Assembly (NCBI GenBank): GCA_965247075.1
Contig: CBDFGK010000003.1
Location: forward strand, 1,364,001 to 1,428,000
DNA from: CBDFGK01 sp965247075
GTDB lineage: Bacteria; Pseudomonadota; Gammaproteobacteria; Pseudomonadales; Halieaceae
DNA length: 64,000 nt
Direction of reading: 5' to 3'
The position numbers and the translations under genes are program-made. The first letter of the stretch is position 1; every line of letters begins with the position of its first letter. Shown here piece by piece: positions 8,902 to 16,864 of the stretch. Under the pieces are notes generated by a model. It saw nothing but the letters and a program-made list of their open reading frames with translations. It did not search any database and was not told the origin of the DNA.

Positions 8902-8982
8902 CAGCTCGCCATCGATCAGCAATGGTTGCGGCCTCGCCAGGCGCTCGGCAACTGCGGGCGACATGGTGTAGCTGTGGCCCAT
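8902..8982 (-). pseudogene. Truncated N-terminus, probably of an aldehyde dehydrogenase
   Basis: An ATG overlaps the stop of the upstream aminotransferase gene (TGATG at 8984-8980). It starts a frame whose residues 10-26 read AVAERLARPQPLLIDGE. This resembles the beginning of NAD-dependent aldehyde dehydrogenases, where a short helix is followed by LLI-GEW. After about 27 codons the homology breaks and tex sequence begins. The overlap shows it was the next gene of the operon. The family call rests on few residues and is tentative. Confidence 0.4.
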
Positions 8983-10070
8983 CAGGCGGCGTTCATATAG
9001 TCGGTTAATGCACTCATTACGGCCTCGTTCTCATGATCCATGCCCACGGTAATACGCAGAAATTGATCCGAGCCACCGGCGGGGCGCGGAATAATCCCCC
9101 GCGACTGTAGAAAGGCCGCGGCCTCACTGCCGGATTTGCCGCTATCCTCTGCGAATCGCAGCAGGTAAAAATTGGCCTGGCTGGGAATCACTTCAATGCC
9201 TAAGGCTGTCAGCGCGACGGCAAGGCGTTCACGCCACACCGCGTTGTGCCGGCGGATGTCCTCGATATAGGCGGTATCTCTCACCGCGGCGGTAGCGGTG
9301 GCCATAGCCGCGCCATTGGTATTGAAGGGTGTGCGAATACGCTGCACCGGATCGACGATACCTGCCGAGCAATAGGCCCAGCCAATACGCAAAGAGGGCA
9401 AGCCGTATATTTTTGAGAAGGTGCGGATGATCACCACATTGTCAAACTCATCGGTCAGCGCAATACCGGTTTCATAATCCTCGGCGGTGACATATTCCGC
9501 ATAGGCATCATCGATCAGGAACAGGCAGTTGTCGGGCAGTCCGGCGTGCAAACACCGCAGTTCGTCGCCATTGATATAAGTGCCGGTGGGGTTGTTAGGA
9601 TTGGCAATGGTGCAAAAGCGAGTCTTATCGCTTACCCGCGCCAGCAGCGCATCCACATCGACCCGGTAGTCCTGCTCCGGTGCAATGACCAGAGCGGCGC
9701 CCTGGGCGGTGCAGTGAATATTGCTCATCACGAAGCCGTTTTCACTGAGCAGGGCCTCGTGGCCGTCACCCACATAGGCGCGCGCCATCAACTGGATCAG
9801 CTCATCGGAACCGTTGCCGCAGATAATGCGCAGCGGGTCCAGGCCATGCACCTCGCCGATGGCATTGCGCAATTCGCTCTGGCTGCCATCCGGGTAGCGG
9901 TTGAGTTGCTGCGCGGCGTTTTGATAAGCGGCTATGGCCTTCGGCGAAGGCCCCTGCGAGGACTCATTGGATGACAGTTTGATAGGGTTGCTGATGCCCT
10001 CTATGGTACTTTGCCCCTGTGCGTAGGGCGCCAATCGCATCACCCCCGGTCTGGCTTCCAGTCCACTCAT
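8982..10070 (-). CDS. Histidinol-phosphate aminotransferase-like PLP enzyme
   Basis: This 362-residue class I/II aminotransferase of the HisC branch shows LSSNESSQGPSP near the N-terminus, NPNNPTGT at 157-164, IDDAYAEY at 186-193 and the PLP lysine K220 in TFSKIYGLPSLRIGW. I chose the ATG at 10070. It overlaps the stop of the upstream TPP-enzyme gene (ATGA) and has a strong AGGAGG ten bases ahead. Longer frames would run through the upstream gene. HisC-like enzymes also act on aromatic amino acids, and no other his gene is nearby. Its place in an operon with a TPP enzyme and a nitrilase argues for a role outside histidine synthesis. Confidence 0.9.
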   Translation of the reverse strand: MSGLEARPGVMRLAPYAQGQSTIEGISNPIKLSSNESSQGPSPKAIAAYQNAAQQLNRYPDGSQSELRNAIGEVHGLDPLRIICGNGSDELIQLMARAYVGDGHEALLSENGFVMSNIHCTAQGAALVIAPEQDYRVDVDALLARVSDKTRFCTIANPNNPTGTYINGDELRCLHAGLPDNCLFLIDDAYAEYVTAEDYETGIALTDEFDNVVIIRTFSKIYGLPSLRIGWAYCSAGIVDPVQRIRTPFNTNGAAMATATAAVRDTAYIEDIRRHNAVWRERLAVALTALGIEVIPSQANFYLLRFAEDSGKSGSEAAAFLQSRGIIPRPAGGSDQFLRITVGMDHENEAVMSALTDYMNAA

Positions 10071-11710
10071 TCGCACACCTCCTTGCGGTTTTGCGGCATC
10101 ATCAGGAAGGGCCAGGGGGCCGGGAAAAACTCTTCCACTTTTACCTCGATGATGGAGGGACCTTTTTCTTCGAAGGCATAGCGAATCGCCGTGCGCAGTG
10201 ATTCGGGGTCGTGGGCGGCAAAGCCGGCGGCGCCAAAACTCTCTGCCAGTTTCACGAAATCCGGGTTGTGCAGGTCTGAGCAAATAACCCGGCCGTCAAA
10301 CCATTCCTTTTGCTGGCGCTGAACATTGGTATAGCGGTTGTCATTAAATATGATGGTGACCAGTGGCAGTTGGTACTGCACGGCGGTGGACAATTCCTGG
10401 ATGTTGAACATGATGCCGCCATCGCCGCTGACCTGTATTACCTTTTTGTCCATATTACCGGCCATCACACCCAGGGCGGTGGCATAGCCGTAACCCAGGG
10501 TGCCTTGGTAGCCGGCGCTGATGTGCCGGCGCGGCTGGTACACCGGAAAACCGTACCAGGAGACAAAGCCCACCTGGGTAACTTCGTCGACAAATATGCC
10601 GTCCCGGGGCAGTTCTTCCCGGATCACATCCAGGTAGGCCATTTGCGGGCCAACCTGCTCGCGCATCTGCGCGTCTACATCTGCTTTTAGTGTTGCCAGC
10701 TCCTGTTCGCGGGATACCGCGCTATGGCCTGTCGTCTCAAGTTCTGCGCTGATTGCCGCGGCGACATCGGCCGCGTCACCGACAATGCCCAGCTCCGGTT
10801 TGCAAATGCGCTCCACCTGTACCGGATCAATATCAACCCGCACCAGTTGCAGCTCATCGTCCTTGCCCCACATCACCAGCGGCCAGTGCAGCCGGGTGCC
10901 GATGGCCAGTACCGCATCCGTGTCCTCCCACAGGCGGTGGCCCATGGGATAGTTGGCGCTCAGGTAATGCTCGGCGGAAACAATGCCCTTGCCACTGCGA
11001 AAGGCGACCACGGGGGCCTGCAATGCCTCGGCCAGTTGCGTTATTTCCGCGCTGGCCTCCAGCGCGCCGGAGCCCACATAAATCAGCGGTTTTTTAGCGC
11101 TGCCCAGTATTTCCACCGCTTGGGCGATCTGTGCTGCATCAATGGGCGGCCGCGGGTATTCAGTGACCGGCGGCAGCAATTCCACTTCCGCTTGCAGCGC
11201 CATGATGTCCATGGGCATTTCGATCTCAACCGGCTGTGGACTGCCGGTGGTCAGTTGCCTGAAGGCTGCCTGTACCCGGTCTGGTGCCAGGCTGGGATGA
11301 TCAATAGATTCCGCCCACTTGGTGATATGTCTGATCATGCCCAGTTGGTCGTTGATCTCGTGTAAATCGCCGTAGCCCTTGCCGATGGCGCTAGAGGGAA
11401 TCTGTCCGGAGATACACAATACCGGCGCAAAGTTTGCCCAGGCGGTACACAGGGCGCCTGTGGAATTGAGCAACCCCGGGCCGGGTACCACGGCATAGGT
11501 GCCGACCTTGCCGGTGGACTTGGCATAGCCATAGGCCATGTACGCCGCTCCTTGCTCGTGGCGGGAGTGGATCAGGCGTATATTGTCGCCCTCCTTGTAC
11601 ATGGCATCGAACAGAAAATCGAGTTGACCGCCGGGCAGGCCGAAGACGGTATCGACGCCGTTCACCCGCAGTGATTTTATGATGGCCTCAGCGCCGGTCA
11701 TTATGGTCAT
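10067..11710 (-). CDS. Thiamine-diphosphate enzyme, acetolactate synthase/2-keto acid decarboxylase type
   Basis: The 547 residues form the three-domain TPP fold. The N-terminal Pyr domain has the catalytic Glu (E52 in SRHEQGAAYMA). A central domain follows. The C-terminal PP domain has the Mg/TPP motif from GDGG (429) to NDN (456-458). It is clearly of the IlvB/benzoylformate decarboxylase/oxalyl-CoA decarboxylase superfamily. No small regulatory subunit gene (ilvH/ilvN) is adjacent, so branched-chain synthesis is unlikely. In this operon it could decarboxylate or ligate a 2-keto acid made by the aminotransferase. It begins directly after the stop of the small membrane protein gene and overlaps the next gene by 4 bp. 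Confidence 0.9.
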   Translation of the reverse strand: MTIMTGAEAIIKSLRVNGVDTVFGLPGGQLDFLFDAMYKEGDNIRLIHSRHEQGAAYMAYGYAKSTGKVGTYAVVPGPGLLNSTGALCTAWANFAPVLCISGQIPSSAIGKGYGDLHEINDQLGMIRHITKWAESIDHPSLAPDRVQAAFRQLTTGSPQPVEIEMPMDIMALQAEVELLPPVTEYPRPPIDAAQIAQAVEILGSAKKPLIYVGSGALEASAEITQLAEALQAPVVAFRSGKGIVSAEHYLSANYPMGHRLWEDTDAVLAIGTRLHWPLVMWGKDDELQLVRVDIDPVQVERICKPELGIVGDAADVAAAISAELETTGHSAVSREQELATLKADVDAQMREQVGPQMAYLDVIREELPRDGIFVDEVTQVGFVSWYGFPVYQPRRHISAGYQGTLGYGYATALGVMAGNMDKKVIQVSGDGGIMFNIQELSTAVQYQLPLVTIIFNDNRYTNVQRQQKEWFDGRVICSDLHNPDFVKLAESFGAAGFAAHDPESLRTAIRYAFEEKGPSIIEVKVEEFFPAPWPFLMMPQNRKEVCE

Positions 11711-11983
11711 TTATCTTCTCCCTGCATTATTGGATCTGACGGCGCGCTTTTTTGCGTGGCGGCGCCGGTAGCGAATTAAAAAGAATGGAAAACAGATCAG
11801 GTAGACCCACACCATGGGATTGCCCAGCGCTTTGCCCAGCGCCGACACCACATCGTCGGGGCTTACGTACACCTTACTCTGCATGGCCTGGCTTGCGTGG
11901 CTGTGCACAATGAGGTGATCCTTTTTGTACTCGAAGCGGCCGAACTCGAAGTCGATATCGGCCAGTTTACTTTTTACTTTCAT
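11711..11983 (-). CDS. Small membrane protein of unknown function
   Basis: This 90-residue protein has a soluble, charged N-terminal half and one strong membrane segment at about residues 55-72 (NPMVWVYLICFPFFLIRY). An Arg/Lys-rich tail (RRRHAKKRAVR) follows and would stay in the cytoplasm. It sits four bases after the nitrilase stop, and its own stop abuts the TPP-enzyme start, so it is a full operon member. I do not recognise the family. A membrane anchor or assembly partner for one of the enzymes is possible. Confidence 0.7.
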   Translation of the reverse strand: MKVKSKLADIDFEFGRFEYKKDHLIVHSHASQAMQSKVYVSPDDVVSALGKALGNPMVWVYLICFPFFLIRYRRRHAKKRAVRSNNAGRR

Positions 11984-11987
11984 GGCA

Positions 11988-13139
11988 TTAACTCTTCTTC
12001 AGACGACCCGTTTTTTGCGCGTAGGCAATACGGTCGTCCAGCAGTTTGGAGATATCTTCCGGCTGGTAACCCGCCGGCGGGGTAAATTGCCCGCGCGCGT
12101 ACAGGTCGTCAAACACTTCCTTGCAAATGGATATTTTATCGACCAGGGCCTTGGGTGGTTTGCCCGACGGGAAGCGGTTGGGTGGATAAATGGGATTGGC
12201 GTACATCTCGCGGAAACCCTCGGTGCGCACATCGATCCAGCAGTTGTGATTGGTGCGGGTGCGGTAGTGACGCAGCGCCTCGATATCGATGGTGACCGAG
12301 AGCACCTGTTCATTGGGGTATGGCGCCTCTCTCAGCAGCATGCCGGTGTAGTCAATAGCAAAGGAGTGGCCTGGGCAAAACGCCTTGGGATAGTATTCGT
12401 AGTTGACGCTGCCCCAGTTGGCGCCCAGCAGGTAACACATATTGTCGTGGGCCCGCGTGCGGCGGGTAAACTTCCAGAAATCCCAGGGTTCGGACACCCC
12501 TTCCACTTCCTGGATCGCACCGGGATGGCAGATAATCTCGGCACCGTTATAGCCCAGCGCGCGGGACACTTCCGGTGTACAACCGTCATGACAGGTCATG
12601 GTGCCCAGCTTGCCGATCTCGGTGTCGATCACTGGAAACAGATCCTTAATGCCGCCGCCAAAGTGCGCAGTGTATTCGTCAAAAATATCATGGGGGCTAG
12701 TGCCCAGACCCAGTGAAGCATTGATATGCCACTTGTGATACTTCAGTACAACCTCGCCGGTGGGGCCGACGATGAAGTTGGTATTGAACCAGCGATCAGG
12801 AAACTCCGGCAACTGTTCCACCACGCCACCGCCGCAGATATACAGCCCGTATTCCTTGGCAATCGCTCCCAGTTGATCGATTTCCGGCCCAGGAATGGTT
12901 ACCGCCTTCTTCATCTGCTCTTCGATTTTGCTCTCGCCCTTGCCGGGGGTGCCCACACCCTGCATAAAGTACTCGGGCAAAATCACCAGCCGCACCGGTA
13001 CTTCCCAGAAATAGCCGACACCGAAGTGAATCATCTTGATAACGCGGTCGAGGTTTTTCTGGATACCTTCCCGGTCTTCTACAACCGTCACTTCAGGCTG
13101 AACAATCAGCGCGGTATAGGGCTCTATTCGCTCTCTCAT
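11988..13139 (-). CDS. Carbon-nitrogen hydrolase (nitrilase/amidase superfamily)
   Basis: This 383-residue enzyme has the Glu-Lys-Cys triad of the superfamily: E56 in ILPEYF, K136 in KYHKWH (K133 is close by) and C183 in TMTCHDG. The protein is longer than simple omega-amidases and in the range of aliphatic amidases and nitrilases. The C-terminal extension rich in Pro and Asp (from about 320) may serve oligomerisation. It cleaves a non-peptide C-N bond or nitrile; the substrate is unknown. It follows the flavoprotein gene after 51 bases on the same strand and precedes the small membrane protein. Confidence 0.9.
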   Translation of the reverse strand: MRERIEPYTALIVQPEVTVVEDREGIQKNLDRVIKMIHFGVGYFWEVPVRLVILPEYFMQGVGTPGKGESKIEEQMKKAVTIPGPEIDQLGAIAKEYGLYICGGGVVEQLPEFPDRWFNTNFIVGPTGEVVLKYHKWHINASLGLGTSPHDIFDEYTAHFGGGIKDLFPVIDTEIGKLGTMTCHDGCTPEVSRALGYNGAEIICHPGAIQEVEGVSEPWDFWKFTRRTRAHDNMCYLLGANWGSVNYEYYPKAFCPGHSFAIDYTGMLLREAPYPNEQVLSVTIDIEALRHYRTRTNHNCWIDVRTEGFREMYANPIYPPNRFPSGKPPKALVDKISICKEVFDDLYARGQFTPPAGYQPEDISKLLDDRIAYAQKTGRLKKS

Positions 13140-13190
13140 AAATAACTACCTCTCTATACAAGACCACATATGGCCGAATGAATTCGACCT

Positions 13191-14768
13191 CTAAAAATCA
13201 AAGTCTTCTTCGATGACACCCATATCCAGCAAAATCTCGTTGGCGGCAATAGTGCCCATGCCACTGATTCCTCCACCGGGGTGGCAGGAGGGGCCTGTCA
13301 TATAGAATTTCTTCACCGGGCCGCGGTAGTTGGCGAAGTTTGGCAGCGGGCGAAATGCACCCATCTGCGCCAGGGTGCGCTCACCGCCGGTGGTAACACC
13401 GCGATGGAAACACAGGTTGGCACGCGCCAGACTGGGACCGGTCTCCACGTACTCGGCGAGAATATTGTCCTCATCCATATTGGTGGTGTAGTTGCGCAAC
13501 GCCTTGAGCAGCACCTTGCGACAGTAATCGGGGCCAATGGCCTCCCAGTCTTCGCCACTGGCCAGGTCCACCGGCACAAAGGTATCCATGATCAACGTGT
13601 GCTTGCCATCCGGTGCGCGGGTCGGGTCCATGGTGGTCCAGGCCGCTGTCCACAGGAACGGATCGCTGGGCGCCTGGCCGGCGGCAATTTCCCGGTACTG
13701 TTTGTCGATATCCTCCACGGAGCCAAACATCCGCTGAAAGGCAGTTTTATCCATGTCCGGTCCGTTCTTGAAGGTCGGCGCCTCGTTGAGTGCGTAGTGC
13801 ACACGGGCTATGGTGATATCGCCAAACTTGAAGTTGCGAATCTTGTCCTTGAAGCCGGCGGGCAGTTCGTCATCCTCAAAACCCGTGAGGAAGGTCTGGT
13901 AGGGGTCCAGCGAACTCACCACGGCGTGACGGGCAAAAATCTCATCGCCATTCTCCAGGCGTATACCCTTGCACTCGCCGCTCTCGGTGATGAACTTGCG
14001 CACGGTGGCTCCGGTCATCACCGTGCTGCCTTCGGCCTCAATATAGTTTTTCATGGATTCCGCCAGCATGCCGCTGCCGCCCTCGGGGATAGATTGGCCG
14101 AAGTAGTGGATGGAAGGGATCATCACGTAAAAGCCCTGCGCGGTTCCGAGCTGGTCCGGCAGGGTTTGCGGGGCCATGGCCCAGCCGAGGATAAAGGCGC
14201 GCACGTGGTCGTTTTCAAAATTTTCCAGGGTGAACTGGCGAGAGCTAAGCTGGTAGTTCCGCAAGCGCTGCAGGCCTTCCGGGTTGTTCTCCAACCCCCG
14301 GAACAGGTAACTGGGCGGCGTGGGTGGGGCGAACATCGCCTTGACCACACCGTCCTGAATTTCGCCGAACTCGTCGTAGATTTCCTGGTAGCGGATAGCG
14401 TCTTTCCTGGAGTACTCGGCAATGGTGTCGCAGGTCTTGTCGATATCCTTGTAAACGATAATACCCGGCCCCTCGTACTTGTTGGGATGACCGGTGATAT
14501 GGTCGTTCGAGAATATGTATTTGAGACCATGCTTTTCCAGCTCCGGTTGCAGTTTCTGGAAATCCGGATTGAGGTGAATCCACACATGGGAAGAGCCAAA
14601 GGGATCGTGTTTGAAGCCGGGCAGGGTCAGCTCGCGGGTCAGCACACCGCCCCCAACCCATTCGTTGCGCTCTGTGACCAGAACCTTTAGTCCGTTCTTA
14701 ACCAGCATTGCCGCGCAGATCAGGCCATTGTGGCCAGCACCGGCAATGATTACATCGTAGTCAGACAT
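13191..14768 (-). CDS. FAD-dependent phytoene-desaturase-like oxidoreductase
   Basis: The 525-residue protein begins with a dinucleotide-binding fold, YDVIIAGAGHNGLICAAMLV, followed by VLVTERNEWVGGG. It ends with a second FAD-contact region, GGGISGMGTIAANEILLD. GAGHNGL and the overall length match the PYROXD2/CrtI-like amine oxidoreductase group, not carotenoid desaturases proper, and no carotenoid genes are nearby. It is the first gene of the leftward operon and probably performs a desaturation or oxidation that feeds the hydrolase and the TPP/PLP enzymes. Cytoplasmic, with no signal peptide. Confidence 0.88.
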   Translation of the reverse strand: MSDYDVIIAGAGHNGLICAAMLVKNGLKVLVTERNEWVGGGVLTRELTLPGFKHDPFGSSHVWIHLNPDFQKLQPELEKHGLKYIFSNDHITGHPNKYEGPGIIVYKDIDKTCDTIAEYSRKDAIRYQEIYDEFGEIQDGVVKAMFAPPTPPSYLFRGLENNPEGLQRLRNYQLSSRQFTLENFENDHVRAFILGWAMAPQTLPDQLGTAQGFYVMIPSIHYFGQSIPEGGSGMLAESMKNYIEAEGSTVMTGATVRKFITESGECKGIRLENGDEIFARHAVVSSLDPYQTFLTGFEDDELPAGFKDKIRNFKFGDITIARVHYALNEAPTFKNGPDMDKTAFQRMFGSVEDIDKQYREIAAGQAPSDPFLWTAAWTTMDPTRAPDGKHTLIMDTFVPVDLASGEDWEAIGPDYCRKVLLKALRNYTTNMDEDNILAEYVETGPSLARANLCFHRGVTTGGERTLAQMGAFRPLPNFANYRGPVKKFYMTGPSCHPGGGISGMGTIAANEILLDMGVIEEDFDF

Positions 14769-14921
14769 GGTAGTGATGCCCTCATTTCTCTTTTGCTAAT
14801 AGTAGACCGAAGGACCGATTGGTAGTGCATCATTCTTTCTGTAATTTCATGGCGGCTTGAAGAGCTGAGCCACCCGGTTATCCCTGAATGTGATTTTGAT
14901 GGATTACCAACGGGAGGAAAC

Positions 14922-14940
14922 ACCGGCTGACTCAGCCGGT
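14922..14940. repeat. 19-bp palindrome
   Basis: ACCGGCTGACTCAGCCGGT is a perfect inverted repeat with 9-bp arms around one base. It sits immediately before the transposase relic. It could be part of a mobile-element end, or an operator for the flavoprotein operon starting about 150 bases away. Confidence 0.45.
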
Positions 14941-15066
14941 ACAGAATAATGCGATTTACGATACAGTGGAACTGCTCAGGGACAATGGTTTTGATGGTCT
15001 CACGGAGGCGGTTACCGTGCTATTGAATACGGCGATGGTGGCCGAGCGCAGTGAATACCAGGGCCG
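14939..15066 (+). pseudogene. N-terminal relic of an IS256-family transposase
   Basis: The plus strand encodes DTVELLRDNGFDGLTEAV and TVLLNTAMVAERSEYQGR. This matches the conserved start of IS256-type (Mutator-like) transposases, where an LL-NG-dGl stretch is followed by a -LLN-AM--ERSEyL- helix. The similarity ends at about 15066, where unrelated sequence and a palindrome begin. About 40 of some 400 residues remain, so it is not functional. Confidence 0.6.
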
Positions 15067-15095
15067 AGAGAATGTCGTCGCAGTGGCTGACTGGC

Positions 15096-15121
15096 GGGGT
15101 CAGAGTCTTGACTCTGGCCCC
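15096..15121. repeat. GGGGTCAGAGTC palindromic repeat, copy 1
   Basis: GGGGTCAGAGTC, two bases, then GACTCTGGCCCC form a 12-bp stem with one G-T wobble and a two-base loop. It lies 13 bases past the stop of aceA. A perfect copy is at 21030-21055 and a degraded one at 55902-55927. All three sit in intergenic sequence near a gene end. Confidence 0.75.
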
Positions 15122-15133
15122 GTTTTGGCGGAA

Positions 15134-16732
15134 TTAACCAAACTGGTTCATGGTGTTGTCTTTACCGGATGCCTTGAGGGCCTGGTCGCCGGAGAAGTAC
15201 TCCTTGTGATCGTCGCCCATGTTGGAACCGGCCATGTCCTGGTGCTTGACGCAGGCGATGCCCTGACGAATTTCCTGGCGCTGAACACCTTTGACGTAAG
15301 CCAGCATGCCTTCTTCACCGAAGTACCCCTTGGCCAGATTGTCGGTAGACAGGGCGGCCGTGTGGTAGGTCGGCAGGGTGATCAGGTGGTGGAAAATGCC
15401 CCCATCGCGAGCAGCGTCCGCCTGGAAGGATTGGATCTTGTCATCAGCGACAGCAGCCAGCTCTGATTCGTCGTATGCAGCACTCATCAGGCTGTCACGG
15501 TCGTAGGCAGAGACATCCTTGCCGGCTTCTGACCAGGTATCAAAGATTTGCCGGCGGAAGCTCAGGGTCCAGTTGAAAGACGGGCTGTTGTTGTAAACCA
15601 GTTTGGCATTGGGGATCTCCTTGCGGATTTCATCGACCATGGCGCCGATCTGGCCAACGTGGGGCTTCTCGGTTTCAATCCACAGCAGATCCGCGCCGTT
15701 TTGCAGGCTGGTAACACAATCCAGTACGCAGCGTGCCTCACCCGTGCCGTCCTTGAAGCGATACAAACCGTTGGCCAAACGCACTGGCTTAACCAGCTTG
15801 CCGTCCTGCTTGATGATAACGTCACCTTCGTTAACGTCGTCGGCGGATTCAATAACGTTTGTTTCCAGAAACCGGTTGTACTTGTGAGCCAGGTCGCCGG
15901 CATCGGTAGATACCGGGATTTTCTGGGTCAGGCCGGCGCCGAGAGAATCGGTACGGGCAACAATAATGCCGTCATCTACACCCAGCTCAAGGAAGGCGTA
16001 GCGAATGGCGTTGATCTTGGACAGGAAGTCTTCGTGAGGCACGGTGACCTTGCCATCCTGATGACCACACTGCTTGGCGTCAGACACCTGGTTTTCGATC
16101 TGGATGGCACAGGCGCCGGCTTCGATCATTTTCTTGGCCAGCAGATAGGTCGCCTCTTCGTTGCCGAAACCCGCATCGATATCGGCAATGATGGGTACTA
16201 TGTGCGTCTCGTAATTTTCGATGGCCTTGAGTGTAGCCTGCTCTTTCACCTGGTCATTGGCTTCGCGGGCAGCGTCCAGATCCTTAAAGATGTGGCCCAT
16301 CTCACGGGCATCGGCTTGGCGCAGAAAGGTGTACAGCTCTTCAATCAGCGCCGGCACGGAGGTTTTTTCGTGCATGGATTGGTCGGGCAGGGGGCCAAAC
16401 TCGCTGCGCAGGGCGGCGATCATCCAGCCGGACAGGTACAGGTAGCGCTTGGCTGTGGTGCCGTGGTGCTTCTTGATAGCGAGCATCTTCTGCTGGCCGA
16501 TAAAACCGTGCCAGCAACCCAGTGACCGGGTGTACTGGGAAGAGTCGGCATCGTAGGCATCCATGTCCCGGCGCATGATGCCGGCGGTGTACTTGGCGAT
16601 ATCAATGCCGGACTTGAAACGGTTTTGCAGTTCCATGCGGGCGGCGTACTCGGGGCTGATGGCGGCCCAGGCGTTGCCTTGCGCGTTGCAAAGTGTGGAG
16701 TATTTGTCGACACGGTTCTGATAATCAGACAT
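15134..16732 (-). CDS. aceA: Isocitrate lyase, long form
   Basis: The enzyme splits isocitrate into glyoxylate and succinate, the first step of the glyoxylate shunt, for growth on acetate and fatty acids. The 532-residue length matches the long form known from Pseudomonas aeruginosa rather than the 430-residue E. coli type. Visible features are DIDAGFGNEEATY at about 184-196, the substrate loop QCGHQDGK with catalytic C222 (usually KKCGH; here AKQCGH) and IVARTDSLGA. No malate synthase gene lies in the window. The start at 16732 has a GCAGG-type ribosome site. The AT-rich 132-base divergent spacer to the hydrolase gene should hold its promoter. Confidence 0.95.
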   Translation of the reverse strand: MSDYQNRVDKYSTLCNAQGNAWAAISPEYAARMELQNRFKSGIDIAKYTAGIMRRDMDAYDADSSQYTRSLGCWHGFIGQQKMLAIKKHHGTTAKRYLYLSGWMIAALRSEFGPLPDQSMHEKTSVPALIEELYTFLRQADAREMGHIFKDLDAAREANDQVKEQATLKAIENYETHIVPIIADIDAGFGNEEATYLLAKKMIEAGACAIQIENQVSDAKQCGHQDGKVTVPHEDFLSKINAIRYAFLELGVDDGIIVARTDSLGAGLTQKIPVSTDAGDLAHKYNRFLETNVIESADDVNEGDVIIKQDGKLVKPVRLANGLYRFKDGTGEARCVLDCVTSLQNGADLLWIETEKPHVGQIGAMVDEIRKEIPNAKLVYNNSPSFNWTLSFRRQIFDTWSEAGKDVSAYDRDSLMSAAYDESELAAVADDKIQSFQADAARDGGIFHHLITLPTYHTAALSTDNLAKGYFGEEGMLAYVKGVQRQEIRQGIACVKHQDMAGSNMGDDHKEYFSGDQALKASGKDNTMNQFG

Positions 16733-16864
16733 GGTAATACCTGCTGCATAGGGTGATTGAGATTGACGCGTATCTTAGAGCCAGAACACATATAAATGAA
16801 ATAAATAGAAAGTATTTCTGTTATTCTTGTGATGAATTATTCAATAAATACAGTGAGTTAGAAA

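Larger units (their letters stand above)
14769..15133. other. Intergenic region with mobile-element debris
   Basis: This 365-base gap holds the promoter side of the leftward flavoprotein operon, a 19-bp palindrome (14922-14940), an IS256-like transposase relic (14939-15066) and one copy of a GGGGTCAGAGTC palindrome (15096-15121). There is no intact gene. Confidence 0.6.

Noticed and set aside
8982..10070. hisC of a histidine operon
   Set aside because: No other his gene is adjacent, and the gene is coupled to a TPP enzyme and a nitrilase; only the structural family is supported.
13281..14690. A 469-codon plus-strand frame opposite the FAD oxidoreductase, and similar long frames opposite aceA (15548-16525), hsdR (38879-39775) and the outer-membrane barrel (50729-51538)
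   Set aside because: All lie fully inside strong genes on the other strand, have no domain motifs and no ribosome site; they arise from codon bias.
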